Below, one piece after another: positions 8,669 to 19,320 of a DNA stretch of 37,500 nt; position 1 is the first letter of the stretch, and each line of letters starts with the position of its first letter. The notes under the pieces were generated by a model. It saw only the letters and a list, made by a program, of their open reading frames with translations. It searched no databases and was not told where the DNA came from. This DNA is from Prorocentrum cordatum (lineage: Eukaryota > Sar > Dinophyceae > Prorocentrales > Prorocentraceae). A program made the position numbers and the translations under genes. The stretch lies in assembly GCA_963575745.1 (NCBI GenBank), contig CAUYUJ010019595.1, positions 37,501 to 75,000 on the forward strand. The letters are read 5' to 3'.

Positions 8669-10065
8669 GCGTGGCACAGGCGTGGCACGCATGGCATTTC
8701 CTCGACACCACAGGGGGGGAGCTGCACAGCACAGCACACAACACAGCACAGCACAGCACAGGCGTGGCACAGGCGTGGCACGCATGGCACTTCCTCGACA
8801 CCACAGGGGGGGAGCTGTGGGTGGGGACGCTATCCGTTTCGGGCTCGCAAAGCGTGGCAGGCGTGGCACTTCCTCGACACCACAGGGGGGGAGCTGTGGG
8901 TGGGGACGCTATCCGTTTCGGGCTCGCAAAGCGTGGCAGGCGTGGCACTTCCTCGACACCACAGGGGGGAGCTGTGGGTGGGGACGCTATCCGTTTCGGG
9001 CTCGCAAGCGTGGCAGGCGTGGCACTTCCTCGACACCACAGGGGGGGAGCTGTGGGTGGGGACGCTATCCGTTTCGGGCTCGCAAAGCGTGGCAGGCGTG
9101 GCACTTCCTCGACACCACAGGGGGGAGCTGTGGGTGGGGACGCTATCCGTTTCGGGCTCGCAAAGCGTGGCAGCGTGGCACTTCCTCGACACCACAGGGG
9201 GGAGCTGTGGGTGGGGACGCTATCCGTTTCGGGCTCGCAAAGCGTGGCAGGCGTGGCACTTCCTCGACACCACAGGGGGGGAGCTGGGGGTGGTCTCCCT
9301 ATCCGTTGCGGGCTCGCAAAGCGTGGCAGGCGTGGCACTTCCTCGACACCACAGGGGGCGCGTTGGGGGTGGTCTCCCTATCCGTTGCGGGCTCGCACAG
9401 CGTGGCAGGCGTGGCACTTCCTCGGCCCCACAAGGGGTGCGCTGGGGGTGGTCACCCTATCCGTGACGGGCTCGCAAAGCGTGGCAGGCGTGGCACTTCC
9501 TCGGCACCACAGGGATTGCGCTGGGGGTGGTCTCCCTATCCGTGACGGGCTCGCAAAGCTTGGCAGGCGTGGCATCTCCTCGACACCACAGGGGGTGCGC
9601 TAGTGATATCTGGGGATGGTCTCCTTATCCGCTGCGAGCTCGCACAGCGTGGCAGGCGTGGCACTTCCCCGACACCACAGGTGCTGCGCTGGGGTTGGTC
9701 TCCCTATCCTTGACGGGCTCGCAAAGCGTAGCAGGCGTTGCACTTCATCGACACCACAGGGGGTGCGCTGGGGGTGGTATCTTTATCCGTTGCGGGCTCG
9801 CAAAGCGTGGCAGGCGTGGCACTTCCTCGACACCACGGGGGGGGCACTGGGGTTGGTCTCCCTATCCGTTGCGGGCTCGCAAAGCGTGGCAGGCGTGGCA
9901 CTTCCTCGACACCACAGGGGGGGGGGCGCTGGGGGGGGTATCCTTATCCGTTGCGGGCTCGCAAAGCGTGGCAGGCGTGGCACTTCCTCGACACGACAGG
10001 GGGTGCGCTGGGGGTGGTCTCCCTATCCTTTGCGGGCTCGCAAAGCGTGGCAAGCAATATGGCGT
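8664..10065 (+). repeat. F satellite array (~79-bp, G-rich)
   Basis: About 17 units, with the first near 98 bp and the rest 77-85 bp. Each reads CACTTCCTCGACACCACAGG, a G run of 5-10, GAGCTGTGGGTGGGGACGC or CGCTGGGGGTGGTCTCCC, TATCCGTT and CGGGCTCGCAAAGCGTGGCA. Two subtypes are ordered: GACGC type to about 9290, TCTCC type afterwards. Frames over it are repeat artefacts. Confidence 0.94.
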
Positions 10066-10157
10066 TGGATGACACATAGGGCAACATCCGCGACGAGGGC
10101 TCAGAACGCAGGATTGCGCACGTATTAAAAACATAAGCAAGCACATCATGTTTGAAT
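10066..10157. other. Short low-copy spacer
   Basis: This follows the broken last F unit and precedes the degraded E joint. No feature is seen. Confidence 0.5.
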
Positions 10158-10687
10158 TAAGTATGCGGGGTTCTTCGGTGGCGCAATTTTTGTTCTCACA
10201 CGGTTTTCGGGGGACACGTGCCACCCGTGTGTCGTTTCACATTGTATGGCCCCGTGTTGGCTTCCATAATACGATTGCAACGGCCATTTTCTGACACGGT
10301 GTCCGGGGTGAGGCGTGTCACCCGCGTGTTGTTTCACATTGTATGGCCCCCATGTTGGCGTCCAGAATGCGAGTGAAACGATTGTTTTTTATGATACGGT
10401 TTTCGAGTTGGCGCGTGTCACCCGCGTGTTGGTTCACCCTCTGTGGCCCCACTTTGTCATCCACAATACGAGTGAAGCAAGCGTTTTTTTTTTCTCACAC
10501 GGTATTCTGGGTGACACGTGTCACCCACGTGTCGTTTGACATTGTATGGATCCATGTTGGCGACCAGAATGCGAGTGAAGCAAGTGTTTTTTTCTCACAC
10601 GGTTTTCGGGTCGACACGTGCCACCCGCGTGTTGCTTCACATTCGGCGGTTCATGTTGGCTACCAGATTTCGAGTGGAACATTTGTT
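10158..10687 (+). repeat. E-like joint plus B satellite array 2 (~5 units)
   Basis: TATGCGGGGTTCTTCGGTGG at 10158 looks like a decayed ATGGTTGGGTCCTTCGCC joint. It is followed by TTCTCACACGG and about five B units to 10687. The unit at about 10508-10525 holds the intact 18-base palindrome. Unit-to-unit divergence is higher than in the large array. Confidence 0.85.
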
Positions 10688-10742
10688 CCCAACCATCCTG
10701 TGGTGTTGGGTCCTCGTTTTGAAGAGACAGCGCCCCGCGTCC
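10688..10742 (+). repeat. Joint C
   Basis: CCCAACCAT at 10688-10696 is followed by CCTGTGGTGTTGGGTCCTCG, then TTTTGAAGAGACAGCGCCCC and GCGTC. This is the reference form of the joint; near-identical copies occur at 26217 and 28100. It is followed by a CCTCC tract. Confidence 0.93.
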
Positions 10743-10782
10743 CACCTCCTCCTCCTCCTCTCTCCTCCCCCTCCTCTCCTCC

Positions 10783-10865
<83 letters not shown>

Positions 10866-10878
10866 GCATCAGCATCAG

Positions 10879-10966
<88 letters not shown>

Positions 10967-10967
10967 G

Positions 10968-11002
<35 letters not shown>

Positions 11003-11037
11003 GTCATTGTCATCGTCGTCATCGTCATCGTCATCAC
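10783..11037. repeat. (ATC)n microsatellite
   Basis: About 255 bases of ATC repeats with a few AGC and GTC changes near 10864-10882 and 10964-11030. It sits between joint C and array A, where other composites have a CT-rich tract or, at 14727-14768, a short ATC run. Poly-Ser, Ile, His, Asp or Met frames are artefacts. Confidence 0.97.
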
Positions 11038-12803
11038 CCACTTCGGCACACCCCTCACACGTTTCGTGGCCCCATAGGGAGCTCCACCGAAGGCCCCAGG
11101 CTGCCGTCCGCATGCGTCCCGCACACCCATTTCGGCACACCCCTCACACGTTTCGTGGCCCCATAGGGAGCTCCACCGAAGGCCCCAGTGGCTGCCGTCC
11201 GCATGCGTCCCGCACACCCATTTCGGCACACCCCTCACACGTTTCGTGGCCCCATAGGGAGCTCCACCGAAGGCCCCATGGCTGCCGTCCGCATGCGTCC
11301 CGCACACCCATTTCGGCACACCCCTCACACGTTTCGTGGCCCCACAGGGAGCTCCACCGAAGGCCCCAGTGCTGCCGTCCGCATGCGTCCCGCACACCCA
11401 TTTCGGCACACCCCTCACACGTTTCGTGGCCCCGCTGGCCCCCACATGCGGATTTCGGCTCACACCGTGGCTCCCCATGCTGCCGTCCGCATGCGTCCCG
11501 CACACCCATTTCGGCACACCCCTCACACGTTTCGTGGCCCCACAGGGAGCTCCACCGAAGGCCCCAGTGCTGCCGTCCGCATGCGTCCCGCACACCCATT
11601 TCGGCACACCCCTCACACGTTTCGTGGCCCCATAGGGAGCTCCACCGAAGGCCCCATGGCTGCCGTCCGCATGCGTCCCGCACACCCATTTCGGCACACC
11701 CCTCACACGTTTCGTGGCCCCACAGGGAGCTCCACCGAAGGCCCCATGGCTGCCGTCCGCATGCGTCCCGCACACCCATTTCGGCACACCCCTCACACGT
11801 TTCGTGGCCCCACAGGGAGCTCCACCGAAGGCCCCAGTGCTGCCGTCCGCATGCGTCCCGCACACCCATTTCGGCACACCCCTCACACGTTTCGTGGCCC
11901 CATAGGGAGCTCCACCGAAGGCCCCATGGCTGCCGTCCGCATGCGTCCCGCACACCCATTTCGGCACACCCCTCACACGTTTCGTGGCCCCACAGGGAGC
12001 TCCACCGAAGGCCCCATGGCTGCCGTCCGCATGCGTCCCGCACACCCATTTCGGCACACCCCTCACACGTTTCGTGGCCCCACAGGGAGCTCCACCGAAG
12101 GCCCCAGTGCTGCCGTCCGCATGCGTCCCGCACACCCATTTCGGCACACCCCTCACACCCAGCTCCACCGAAGGCCCCACGTCCGCATGCGTCCCGCACA
12201 CCCATTTCGGCACACCCCTCACACGTTCGTGGGGAGCTCCACCGAAGGCCCCAGTGCTGCCGTCCGCATGCGTCCCGCACACCCATTTCGGCACACCCCT
12301 CACACGTTCGTGGCCCCGCTGGCCCCATCCGCATGCGTCCCGCACACCCATTTCGGCACACCCCTCACACGTTTCGTGGCCCCACAGGGAGCTCCACCGA
12401 AGGCCCCAGTGCTGCCGTCCGCATGCGTCCCGCACACCCATTTCGGCACACCCCTCACACGTTTCGTGGCCCCACAGGGAGCTCCACCGAAGGCCCCAGT
12501 GCTGCCGTCCGCATGCGTCCCGCACACCCATTTCGGCACACCCCTCACACGTTTCGTGGCCCCACAGGGAGCTCCACCGAAGGCCCCAGTGCTGCCGTCC
12601 GCATGCGTCCCGCACACCCATTTCGGCACACCCCTCACACGTTTCGTGGCCCCATAGGGAGCTCCACCGAAGGCCCCATGGCTGCCGTCCGCATGCGTCC
12701 CGCACACCCATTTCGGCACACCCCTCACACGTTTCGTGGCCCCACAGGGAGCTCCACCGAAGGCCCCAGTGCTGCCGTCCGCATGCGTCCCGCACACCAG
12801 GTG
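11038..12803 (+). repeat. A satellite array (90-bp unit, ~19 copies)
   Basis: The period is exactly 90 bp over most of the array (TTTCGGCACACCCCTCACAC at 11221, 11311 and so on). The spacer signature is AGTGCTGCCGTCCGCATGCG alternating with ATGGCTGCCGTCC. Units are almost identical, so spread or homogenisation was recent. Exceptions are a variant unit with an extra CACATGCGGATTTCGG segment near 11440-11480 and shortened units at 12150-12340. Because 90 is a multiple of three, frames of up to ~820 codons stay open on both strands; I do not treat them as genes. Confidence 0.96.
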
Positions 12804-13095
12804 TGTGGCGTGCCGACATGGGCGTCGCGGCGCGCGGGCGCTGCCGTCGGGGTTCCCAGGGAAGCCCCCTGCAGAGGCGACGCTCAGAGTCACGAGTACC
12901 GAGAGTCACGCAGACCCAAACTGTTCACAGTCGTATACATACATTTACACTGGGCGTATCCATGCACGCATTCATGCGAATAGAATCAATCGCGCGCAGA
13001 TTCATTCATAATCAGACTCGCTCGCGATCCGACTCGCACGCGCTCAAGCTTTCATATTCGGACCTATCGTCTTCGTTCGTGTTGTGTACACTGCC
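12804..13095 (+). repeat. Link D plus degenerate minisatellite G
   Basis: GGCGTGCCGACATGGGCGTC, then a GCGCGCGGGCG, CCGTCGGGG, CCCAGGGAAGC and CCCCTGCAGAGGC series, matches links at 14246 and 16968. It is followed by an ACTC/CAGA-type imperfect repeat region (about 12900-13070) with CATGCACGCATTCATGCG, also seen at 17060-17245. It joins array A to the next joint E. Confidence 0.85.
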
Positions 13096-13306
13096 ACGCA
13101 TTTCGGCACACCCCTCATACGGCTCGTGGCCCCATAGGGAGCGCCACCGAAGAAGATATACACAATTGCGGTACTCTCAACTGCATATGGTTGGGTCCTT
13201 CGCCAGGCTAATTTGTTTTTCTCATACGGTTGTCGGGGTGACATTGTTTTTCCAACCAGCTTGTGTTGTTGGGTCCTCGTTTTGAAGAGACGTCGCCCCG
13301 CGTTCT
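13096..13306 (+). repeat. Half A core, joint E, truncated B and joint C
   Basis: An A-type half unit (TTTCGGCACACCCCTCATAC to CGCCACCGAAG) runs into AAGATATACACAATTGCGG and ATGGTTGGGTCCTTCGCC (13197). Only the first ~30 bases of a B unit remain. They stop inside the palindrome (GGGGTGACA) and are followed directly by TCCAACCAG and the rest of joint C. This is a B-deleted version of the E-B-C block. Confidence 0.88.
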
Positions 13307-13339
13307 CCCCTCCTCTCCTCCTCTCCTCTCCCCCCTCCT

Positions 13340-14128
13340 CCTTCGCACACCCATTTCGGCACGCCCCTCACACGTTTCGTGGCCCCATAGGGAGCTCCGC
13401 CGAAGGTCCCAGAGGGTGTGCCCGCATGCGCCCCGCGCGCCCATTTCGGCACACCCCTCACACGTTTCGTGGCCCCATAGGGAGCTCCACCGAAGGTCCC
13501 AGTGGGTGTGCCCGCGCGTCCCGCACACCCATTTCGGCACACCCCTCACACGTTCCGTGGCCCCACACGGAGCTCCACCGAAGGTCCCAGTGGGTGTGCC
13601 CGCATGCGTCCCGCACACCCATTTCGGCACACCGTTCACACGTTTCGTGGCCCCATAGGGAACTCCACCGAAGGTCCCAGTGGGTATGCCCGCATGCGTC
13701 CCGCACACACATTTCGGCACACCCCTCACACGTTTCGTGGCACCAGACGGAACGCCACCGAAGGTCCCAGTGGGTGTGCCCGCATGCGTCCCGCACACCC
13801 ATTTCGGCACACCCCTCACACGCTCCGTGGCCCAATAGGGAGCTCCACCGAAGGTCCAGTGGGTGTGCCCGCTTGCGTCCCGCACACCCATTTCAGCACA
13901 CCGTTCACACGCTTCGTGGCCCCATAGGGAAGGAGCTCCACCGAAGGCCCCAGTGGGTGTGCCCGCATGCGTCCTCACACCCACGTCGGCACACCCCTCA
14001 CACGTTCGTGGCCCCATAGGGAGCTCCACCGAAGGTCCCAGTGGGTATGCCCGCATGCGTCCCGCACACCCATTTCGGCACACCCCTCACACGCTTCGTG
14101 GCCCCATAGAGGCTCCACCGAAGGCGTT
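13340..14128 (+). repeat. A satellite array (90-bp unit, ~9 copies)
   Basis: The spacer signature is GGGTGTGCCCGCATGCGTCC, distinct from the previous A array (TGCTGCCGTCC). Units vary by a few bases, and one near 13930 has an extra GGA. The last unit breaks off at GCTCCACCGAAGGC and passes into link D. Confidence 0.94.
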
Positions 14129-14330
14129 CTCGCGCGCGTCGCGAGGGCTCAGCCTTGCGATGCGCCCGCAGCTGTGGATTTTGGAGTGCGCGGGCAAAGG
14201 AAGAGGAAAACAAGAGGGGAGGAAGCGGGCGCGATCCTCTTGTGGGGCGTGCCGACATGGGCGTCGCGGCGCGCGGGCGTTGCCGTCGGGGTCCCCAGGG
14301 AAGCCCCCTGCAGAGGCTACGCCACACAAT
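14129..14330 (+). repeat. Link D, long form
   Basis: It starts with TCTCGCGCGCGTCGCGAGGG and ATGCGCCCGCAGC, then GAGTGCGCGGGCAAAGG, GAGGGGAGGAAGCGGGCGCG, and the core GGCGTGCCGACATGGGCGTC at 14246. The same order occurs at 16840-17060. No minisatellite G follows; it joins an A half unit directly. Confidence 0.85.
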
Positions 14331-14692
14331 TCGGCACACCTTCACGCGGCTCGTGGCCCCATAAGGAGCGCCACCGAAGAAGATATTCACAATTGCGGTA
14401 GTCACAATTGCATGTGTTTGGGCCCTTCGCCAGGGTAATTTTCTCACACGGTTGTCTGGGTGACACGTGTCACCCGTGTGTTGTTTCACAGTGTATGGCC
14501 CCATGTTGACGTTCAGCGAGGCAATCAAGTGTTGTTTTCCAAACGGTTTTCGGAGTGACACGCGTCACCCGTGTATTGTTTCACTTTGTATGGCCCATGT
14601 TGGCGTCCAGAATACGAATGAAAGAATTGTTCCCAACCACCTTGTGGTGTTGGGTCCTCGTTTTGAATAGGCGTCACCCCGCGTTCCCCCTC
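14331..14692 (+). repeat. E-B-C block with two B units
   Basis: An A half unit leads to an E joint (CATGTGTTTGGGCCCTTCGC, a variant of ATGGTTGGGTCC). About two B units follow, the first with a complete 18-base palindrome at about 14457-14474. Joint C has CCCAACCAC at 14632 and TTTTGAATAGGCG where others have TTTTGAAGAGACAG. Confidence 0.9.
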
Positions 14693-14726
14693 CTCTCCTC
14701 CTCCCCCTCCTCCCTCCCCCCCTCAT

Positions 14727-14768
14727 CCAACCATCATCATCGTCATCACCATCATCGTCGTCATCACC
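14727..14768. repeat. Short ATC/GTC microsatellite
   Basis: About 14 triplets of ATC, GTC or ACC type stand between the CT-rich tract and the next A array. This mirrors the position of the much longer ATC run at 10783-11037. Confidence 0.85.
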
Positions 14769-16560
14769 CATTTCGGCACACCCATCGTACGTTTCGTGGC
14801 CCCATAGGGAGCTCCGCCGAAGGTCCCAGTGGGCGTGCCCGCATGCGTCCCCGCACACCCATTTCGGCACACCCCTCACACGTTTCGTGGCCCCACAGGG
14901 AGCTCCGCCGAAGGTCCCAGTGGGTGTGCCCGCATGCGTCCCGCACACCCATGTCGGCACACCCCTCACACGCTTCGTGGCCCCATAGGGAGTTCCACCG
15001 AAGGTCCCAGCGGGTGTGCCCGCATGCGTCCCGCACACCCATTTCGGCACACCTTTCACACGTGTCGTGGCCCCAAAAGGAGCTTCACCGAAGGTCCAAG
15101 TGGGTGTGCCCGCATGCGCCCCGCACACCCATGTCGGCACATCCCTCACACGCTTCGTGGCCCCACAGGGAGCTCCACCGAAGGTCCCAGTGAGTGTGCC
15201 CGCATGCGTCCCGCACACTCATTTCGGCACACCCCTCACACGCTTCGTGGCCCCATAGGGAGCTCCACCGAAGGTCCTGGTGGGTGTGCCCGCATGCGTC
15301 CCGCACACACATGTCGGCACACCCCTCACACGCTTCGTGGCCCCATAGGGAGCTCCACCGAAGGTCCCAGTGGGCGTGCCCGCATGCGTCCCGCGCACCC
15401 ATTTCGGCACACCCCTCACACGCTTCGTGGCCCCATAGGGAGCTCCACCGAAGGTCCCAGTGGGTGTGCCCGCATGCGTCCCGCACGCCCATTTCGGCCC
15501 ACCCTTCACACGCTTCGTGGCCCCATAGGGAGCTCCACCGAAGGTCCCAGTGGGTGTGCCCGCATGCGTCCCGCGCACCCATTTCCGCACACTCCTCACA
15601 CGTTCGTGGCCCCATAGGGAGCTTCACCGAAGGTCCCAGTGGGTGTGCCCGCATGCGTCCCGCACACCAATTCCGGCACGCCCCTCAAATGTTTCGTGGC
15701 CCCATAGGGAGCTCTGCTGAAGGTCCCAGTGGGACAGTCCGCATGCGTCCCCGCACACCCATTTCGGCCCACCCCTTACACGTTTCGTGGCCCCACAGGA
15801 GCTCCGCCGAAGGTCCCCGTGGCGCAGTCCTCATGCGTCCCCGCCATTTATTTCGGCCCACCCCTCACACGTTTCGTGGCCCCACAGGAGCTCCGCCGAA
15901 GGTCCCAGTGGCACAATCCGCATGCGTCCCCGCCACGCATTTCGGCACACCCCTCACACGTGTCGTGGCCCCATAGGGAACTCCACCGAAGGTCTCCCTG
16001 GCGCAGTCCGCATGCGTCCCCGCCACTCATGTCGGCCCACCCCTCACACGTTTCGTGGCCCCGTAGGAGCTCCGCCGAAGGTCCCCGTGGCACAGTCCGC
16101 ATGCGTCCCCGCCATTAATTCCGCCCACACCCCTCACACGTTTCGTGGCCCCATAGGAGCTCCTCCGAAGGTCCCAGTGGCACAGTCCGCATGCGTCCCC
16201 GCCATTCATTTCGGCACACCCCTCACATGTTTCGTGGCCCCATAGGGAACTCCACCGAAGGTCTCCCTGGCGCAGTCCGCATGCGTCCCCGCCACTCATG
16301 TCGGCACACCCCTCACACGTTTCGTGGCCCCATAGGAGCTCCTCCGAAGGTCCCCGTGGCACAGTCCGCATGCGTCCCCGTTATCATCTCGGCACACCCC
16401 TCACACGTTTCGTGGCCGCAAAGGAGCTCCGCCGAAGGTCCCAGTGGCACAGTCCGCATGCGTCCCCGCCATTCATTTCGGCACACCCCTCACACGTTTC
16501 GTGGCCCCATAGGGAACTCCACCGAAGGTCCCCGTGGCGCAGTCCGCATGCGTCTTTCTC
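14767..16560 (+). repeat. A satellite array (~90-bp unit, ~20 copies, two subtypes)
   Basis: Units to about 15720 have spacer GGGTGTGCCCGCATGCGTCC; from about 15725 the spacer is GGCACAGTCCGCATGCGTCC or GGCGCAGTCCGC with CCCGCCATTCATTTCGG. In the second half the core is often CATAGGAGCTCC, one G and one A short, giving slightly shorter units. Within the second half a two-unit higher-order pattern shows: units with GAACTCCACCGAAGGTCTCC alternate with units with GAGCTCCGCCGAAGGTCCC. Confidence 0.94.
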
Positions 16561-16607
16561 ACTCAGTACAGCGCTTTGTGGCCCCATAGGAGCCCCACCG
16601 AAGATCC

Positions 16608-16880
16608 CAGCCAGCCAGCTAGCTCTCTTTGCTCCGAGCAGCGGGCGACCCGCGCGCGTCGCTGGGACCCCTCCGGGGCGACCAGCGCGCGTAGCGGGGA
16701 CTCCGTGCTGCGTTCTGCCCAGCGCCTCGCTCGCCCGTCGTCGCTCTGCCCAGCGGCAAGAGCCTTGCCCGCTATCAGCCAGCCAGCTAGCTCGTTTTGC
16801 TCCGAGCAGCGGACGACCCGCGCGCGTCGCTGGGACCCCTCCAGGGCGACCTGCGCGCGTCGCGGGGACTCCGCGCTGCG
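16608..16880 (+). repeat. ~168-bp direct duplication
   Basis: Copies begin at 16608 and 16776 with CAGCCAGCCAGCTAGCTC. They share TTTGCTCCGAGCAGCGG, GACCCGCGCGCGTCGCTGGG and GGGGACTCC. The second copy runs without a break into the long form of link D, so the duplication belongs to D. Confidence 0.88.
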
Positions 16881-17249
16881 CTGCGCCCGCAGCCTTGGAC
16901 TTTTGAGTGCGCGGGCAAAGGGAAAGGAAAAAAGGAGGGGAGGAAGCGGGCGCGATCCTCGCAGGGGGGCGCGCCGACATTGGCGTCGCGGCGCGCGGGC
17001 GATGCCGTCGGGGAGTCCCGGGGAAGCTCCTTGCGGCGGCCACGCCCCGCGTCACGAGTACTCAGAGGCAGTCACTCTCAAACTATTGACATTCATTTAC
17101 ACTTGCACCATGCTGTGTTTTACTCGCATTCATGCACGTAGACTCGCTCGCACGCAGATTTATTCACAGTCAGACGCACTCGCGCTCAGATTCACCCGCG
17201 CTCAGTGTCCCTACGTACTCTGATCAATCGATTTCGTTCGCGTTGTGTA
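16840..17249 (+). repeat. Link D (long form) plus minisatellite G
   Basis: The D order seen at 14129-14330 is repeated (GCGCCCGCAGC, TGCGCGGGCAAAGGG, GGAAGCGGGCGCGATCCTCG, CGCGCCGACATTGGCGTCGC). It is followed by the ACTC/CAGA minisatellite seen after the D copy at 12804 (CATTCATGCACGTAGACTCG and similar). No protein-coding signal is seen. Confidence 0.85.
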
Positions 17250-17625
17250 CCACGCCACTCCTTTCGGCACACCCCTAGCACGGTTCGTTGCCTCATAGGG
17301 ATCGCCACCGAAAAAGTGAATCATTGTTGCGGTACTAACACCTGGATATGGTTGGGTCCCTCGTCGAGCTAATTTTTCTCACACGGTTTTCGAGGTGACA
17401 CTTGTCACTGGCGTGTTGTTTCACACGGCATGGCCCCGTCCATGGTACGAGTGAGGCAATCTTGTTTTTCTAACACGGTTTTCGGGGTGAGACGTGTCAC
17501 TTGGTTAACGTTGTACGTCCCCATGTTGGCGACCAAAATGCGAGTCAAACAATTTGTGTTTTTTCCCATCCATCCTGTGGTGTTGGGTCCTCGTTTTGAA
17601 GAGACAGCGCCCCGCGTCCTCCCTC
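17250..17625 (+). repeat. E-B-C block with two B units
   Basis: An A half unit (TTTCGGCACACCCCTAGCAC) leads to joint E with ATGGTTGGG at 17348. Two diverged B units follow, with their palindromes broken (GGTGACACTTGTCACTGG and GGTGAGACGTGTCACTTGG). Joint C has CCCATCCAT at 17565, one base from the usual form. Confidence 0.9.
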
Positions 17626-17659
17626 CTCCTCCTCCCCTCCTCCCTCCTCCCCCCCTCCC

Positions 17660-18530
17660 TGCGTTTCACATACCCAGTACAACGTTTCGTGGCCCCATAG
17701 GGAGCCCCACCGAAGGTCCCAGTGCTGCCGGCCGCATGCGTCCCGCACACCCAGTACAGCGTTTCGTGGCCCTCCTCCCCCTGTTCCCTGCGTTTCACCC
17801 ACCCAGTACAGCGCTTCGTGGCCCCATTGGGAGCCCCACCGAAGGTCCCAGTGCTGCCGGCCGCATGCGTCCCGCACACCCAGTACAGCGTTTCGTTGCC
17901 CTCCTCCCCCTGCTGACTGCGCTTCACCCACCCAGGACATTGTTTCGTGGCCCCATAGGGAGCCCCACCGAAGGTCTCAGTGCTGCCGCCCGTATGCGTC
18001 CCGCACACCCAGTACAGCGTTTCGTGGCCCTCTTCCCCACCCAGTACAGCGCTTCGTGGCCCCATAAGGGGGCCCCGCCGAAGGTCCCAGTGCTGCCGTC
18101 CACATGCGTCCCGCACACCCAGTACAGCGCTTCGTGGCCTCATAGGGAACCCCACCGAAGGTCCCAGTGCTGCCGCCCGTATGCGCCCCCCCGCCCAGTA
18201 CAGCGTTTCGTGGCCCTCCTCCCCGTGCTCCCTGCGTTTCACCCACCCAGTACATCGCTTCGGGGCCCCATGGGGAGCCCCACCGAAGGTCCCAGCGCTG
18301 CTGGCCGCATGCGTCCCGCACACCCAGTACAACGTTTCGTGGTCCTCCTCCCCCTCCTCCCTGCGTTTCACCCACCCAGTACAGCGCTTCGTGGCCCCAT
18401 AGGGAGCCCCACCGAAGGTCCCAATGCTGCCGCACGCATGCGTCCCGCACACCCAGTGCAGCGTTTCGTGGCCCCACTGGAAGCCCCACCGAAACCACCA
18501 GTGGGACCGTCGGCATGCGTCCCGAAACAC
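17660..18530 (+). repeat. A-family array with 129-bp compound unit
   Basis: About eight A cores are present. The dominant unit is ~129 bp (CAGTACAGCG at 17752, 17881, 18010; and 18196, 18325). It consists of an A core with spacer TGCTGCCGGCCGCATGCGTC, then CAGTACAGCGTTTCGTGGCC followed by a CT-rich stretch (CTCCTCCCCCTG) and TGCGTTTCACCCACC. A second partial core thus carries a pyrimidine spacer. A shorter unit lies at 18120-18195. Confidence 0.9.
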
Positions 18531-19291
18531 CTAATTTGGCATTTTCGCCCACCCAGTACAGCGTCTCGTGGTCCCATAGGAAACTCCACCGAAGGCCTCA
18601 GTGCCGCCATCCGCATGCGTCCTGAAAGCACCATGTGGCATTTTACCCACCCAGTACAGCGCTTCGTGGCCCCATAGGGAGCTCCACCGAAGGCCCCAGT
18701 GGGACTGTCCGCAAGCGTTCCGAAACACCCAATGTGGTATTTCACTCACCCAGTACAGCGTTGCGTGGCCCTATAGGGAGCTTGACCGAATGCTTCAATG
18801 ACACCGTCCGCATGCGTCCCGAAAACCCAATGTGGCATTTTCACTCACCCAGTACAGTGTTTCGTGGCCCTATAGGGAGCTCCACCGAATGCTTCAGCGA
18901 CACCGTCCGCATGCGTCCCGGAAGCCCAATGACGCATTTTCACCCGCCCAGTACAGCGCTTCGTGGCTCCATAGGGAGCTCCACCGAAGCGCGACCGTCC
19001 GCGTGCGTCCCGGAAACTTACTTTGGCATTTCCTCCCGCCCAGTCAAGCGTTTCGTGGCCCCATAGGGAGCTCCACCGAAGGCCCCAGTGCCACCGTCCG
19101 CATGCGTCCCCGAAACCCAATGTGGCATTTTCACACACCCATTACAGCGTTTCGTGGCCCCATAGGAAGCTCCACCGAAGCGCCCAGTGGGAGCGTCCGC
19201 ATGCGTCCAGAAAGCCCAATTTGGCACACCACCCACTCAGTACAGCGTTCCCCCCACCCAGTGCAGCGCTTCGTTACCCCATAGGGAGCTT
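18531..19291 (+). repeat. A-family array with ~99-bp unit
   Basis: CAGTAC recurs at 18554, 18652, 18751, 18850 and 18949, a period of 98-99 bp, for about seven units. The spacer is GTCCGCATGCGTCC then GAAACCCAATGTGGCATTTT and CACCCAGTACAGCG. Some units have CCGAATGCTTCA in place of CCGAAGGCCCCA. The array stops inside a core and passes straight into joint E at 19293. Confidence 0.9.
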
Positions 19292-19320
19292 CATGGTTGG
19301 GTCCGTCGCCAGGATATTTT
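19292..19320 (+). repeat. Joint E at the left end of the large B array
   Basis: ATGGTTGGG lies at 19293-19301, followed by TCCGTCGCCAGGATATTTT. It joins an interrupted A core directly to the first B unit. The matching inverted 9-mer CCCAACCAT is at 26217-26225, 6.9 kb away. Confidence 0.9.

Noticed and set aside
10518-12983. Very long open frames on both strands (about 820 codons plus, about 750 codons minus)
   Set aside because: The 90-bp unit and the ATC run are multiples of three and poor in stops, so at least two frames on each strand are open together. No start context, no non-repeat domain and no frame-specific conservation favours one of them.
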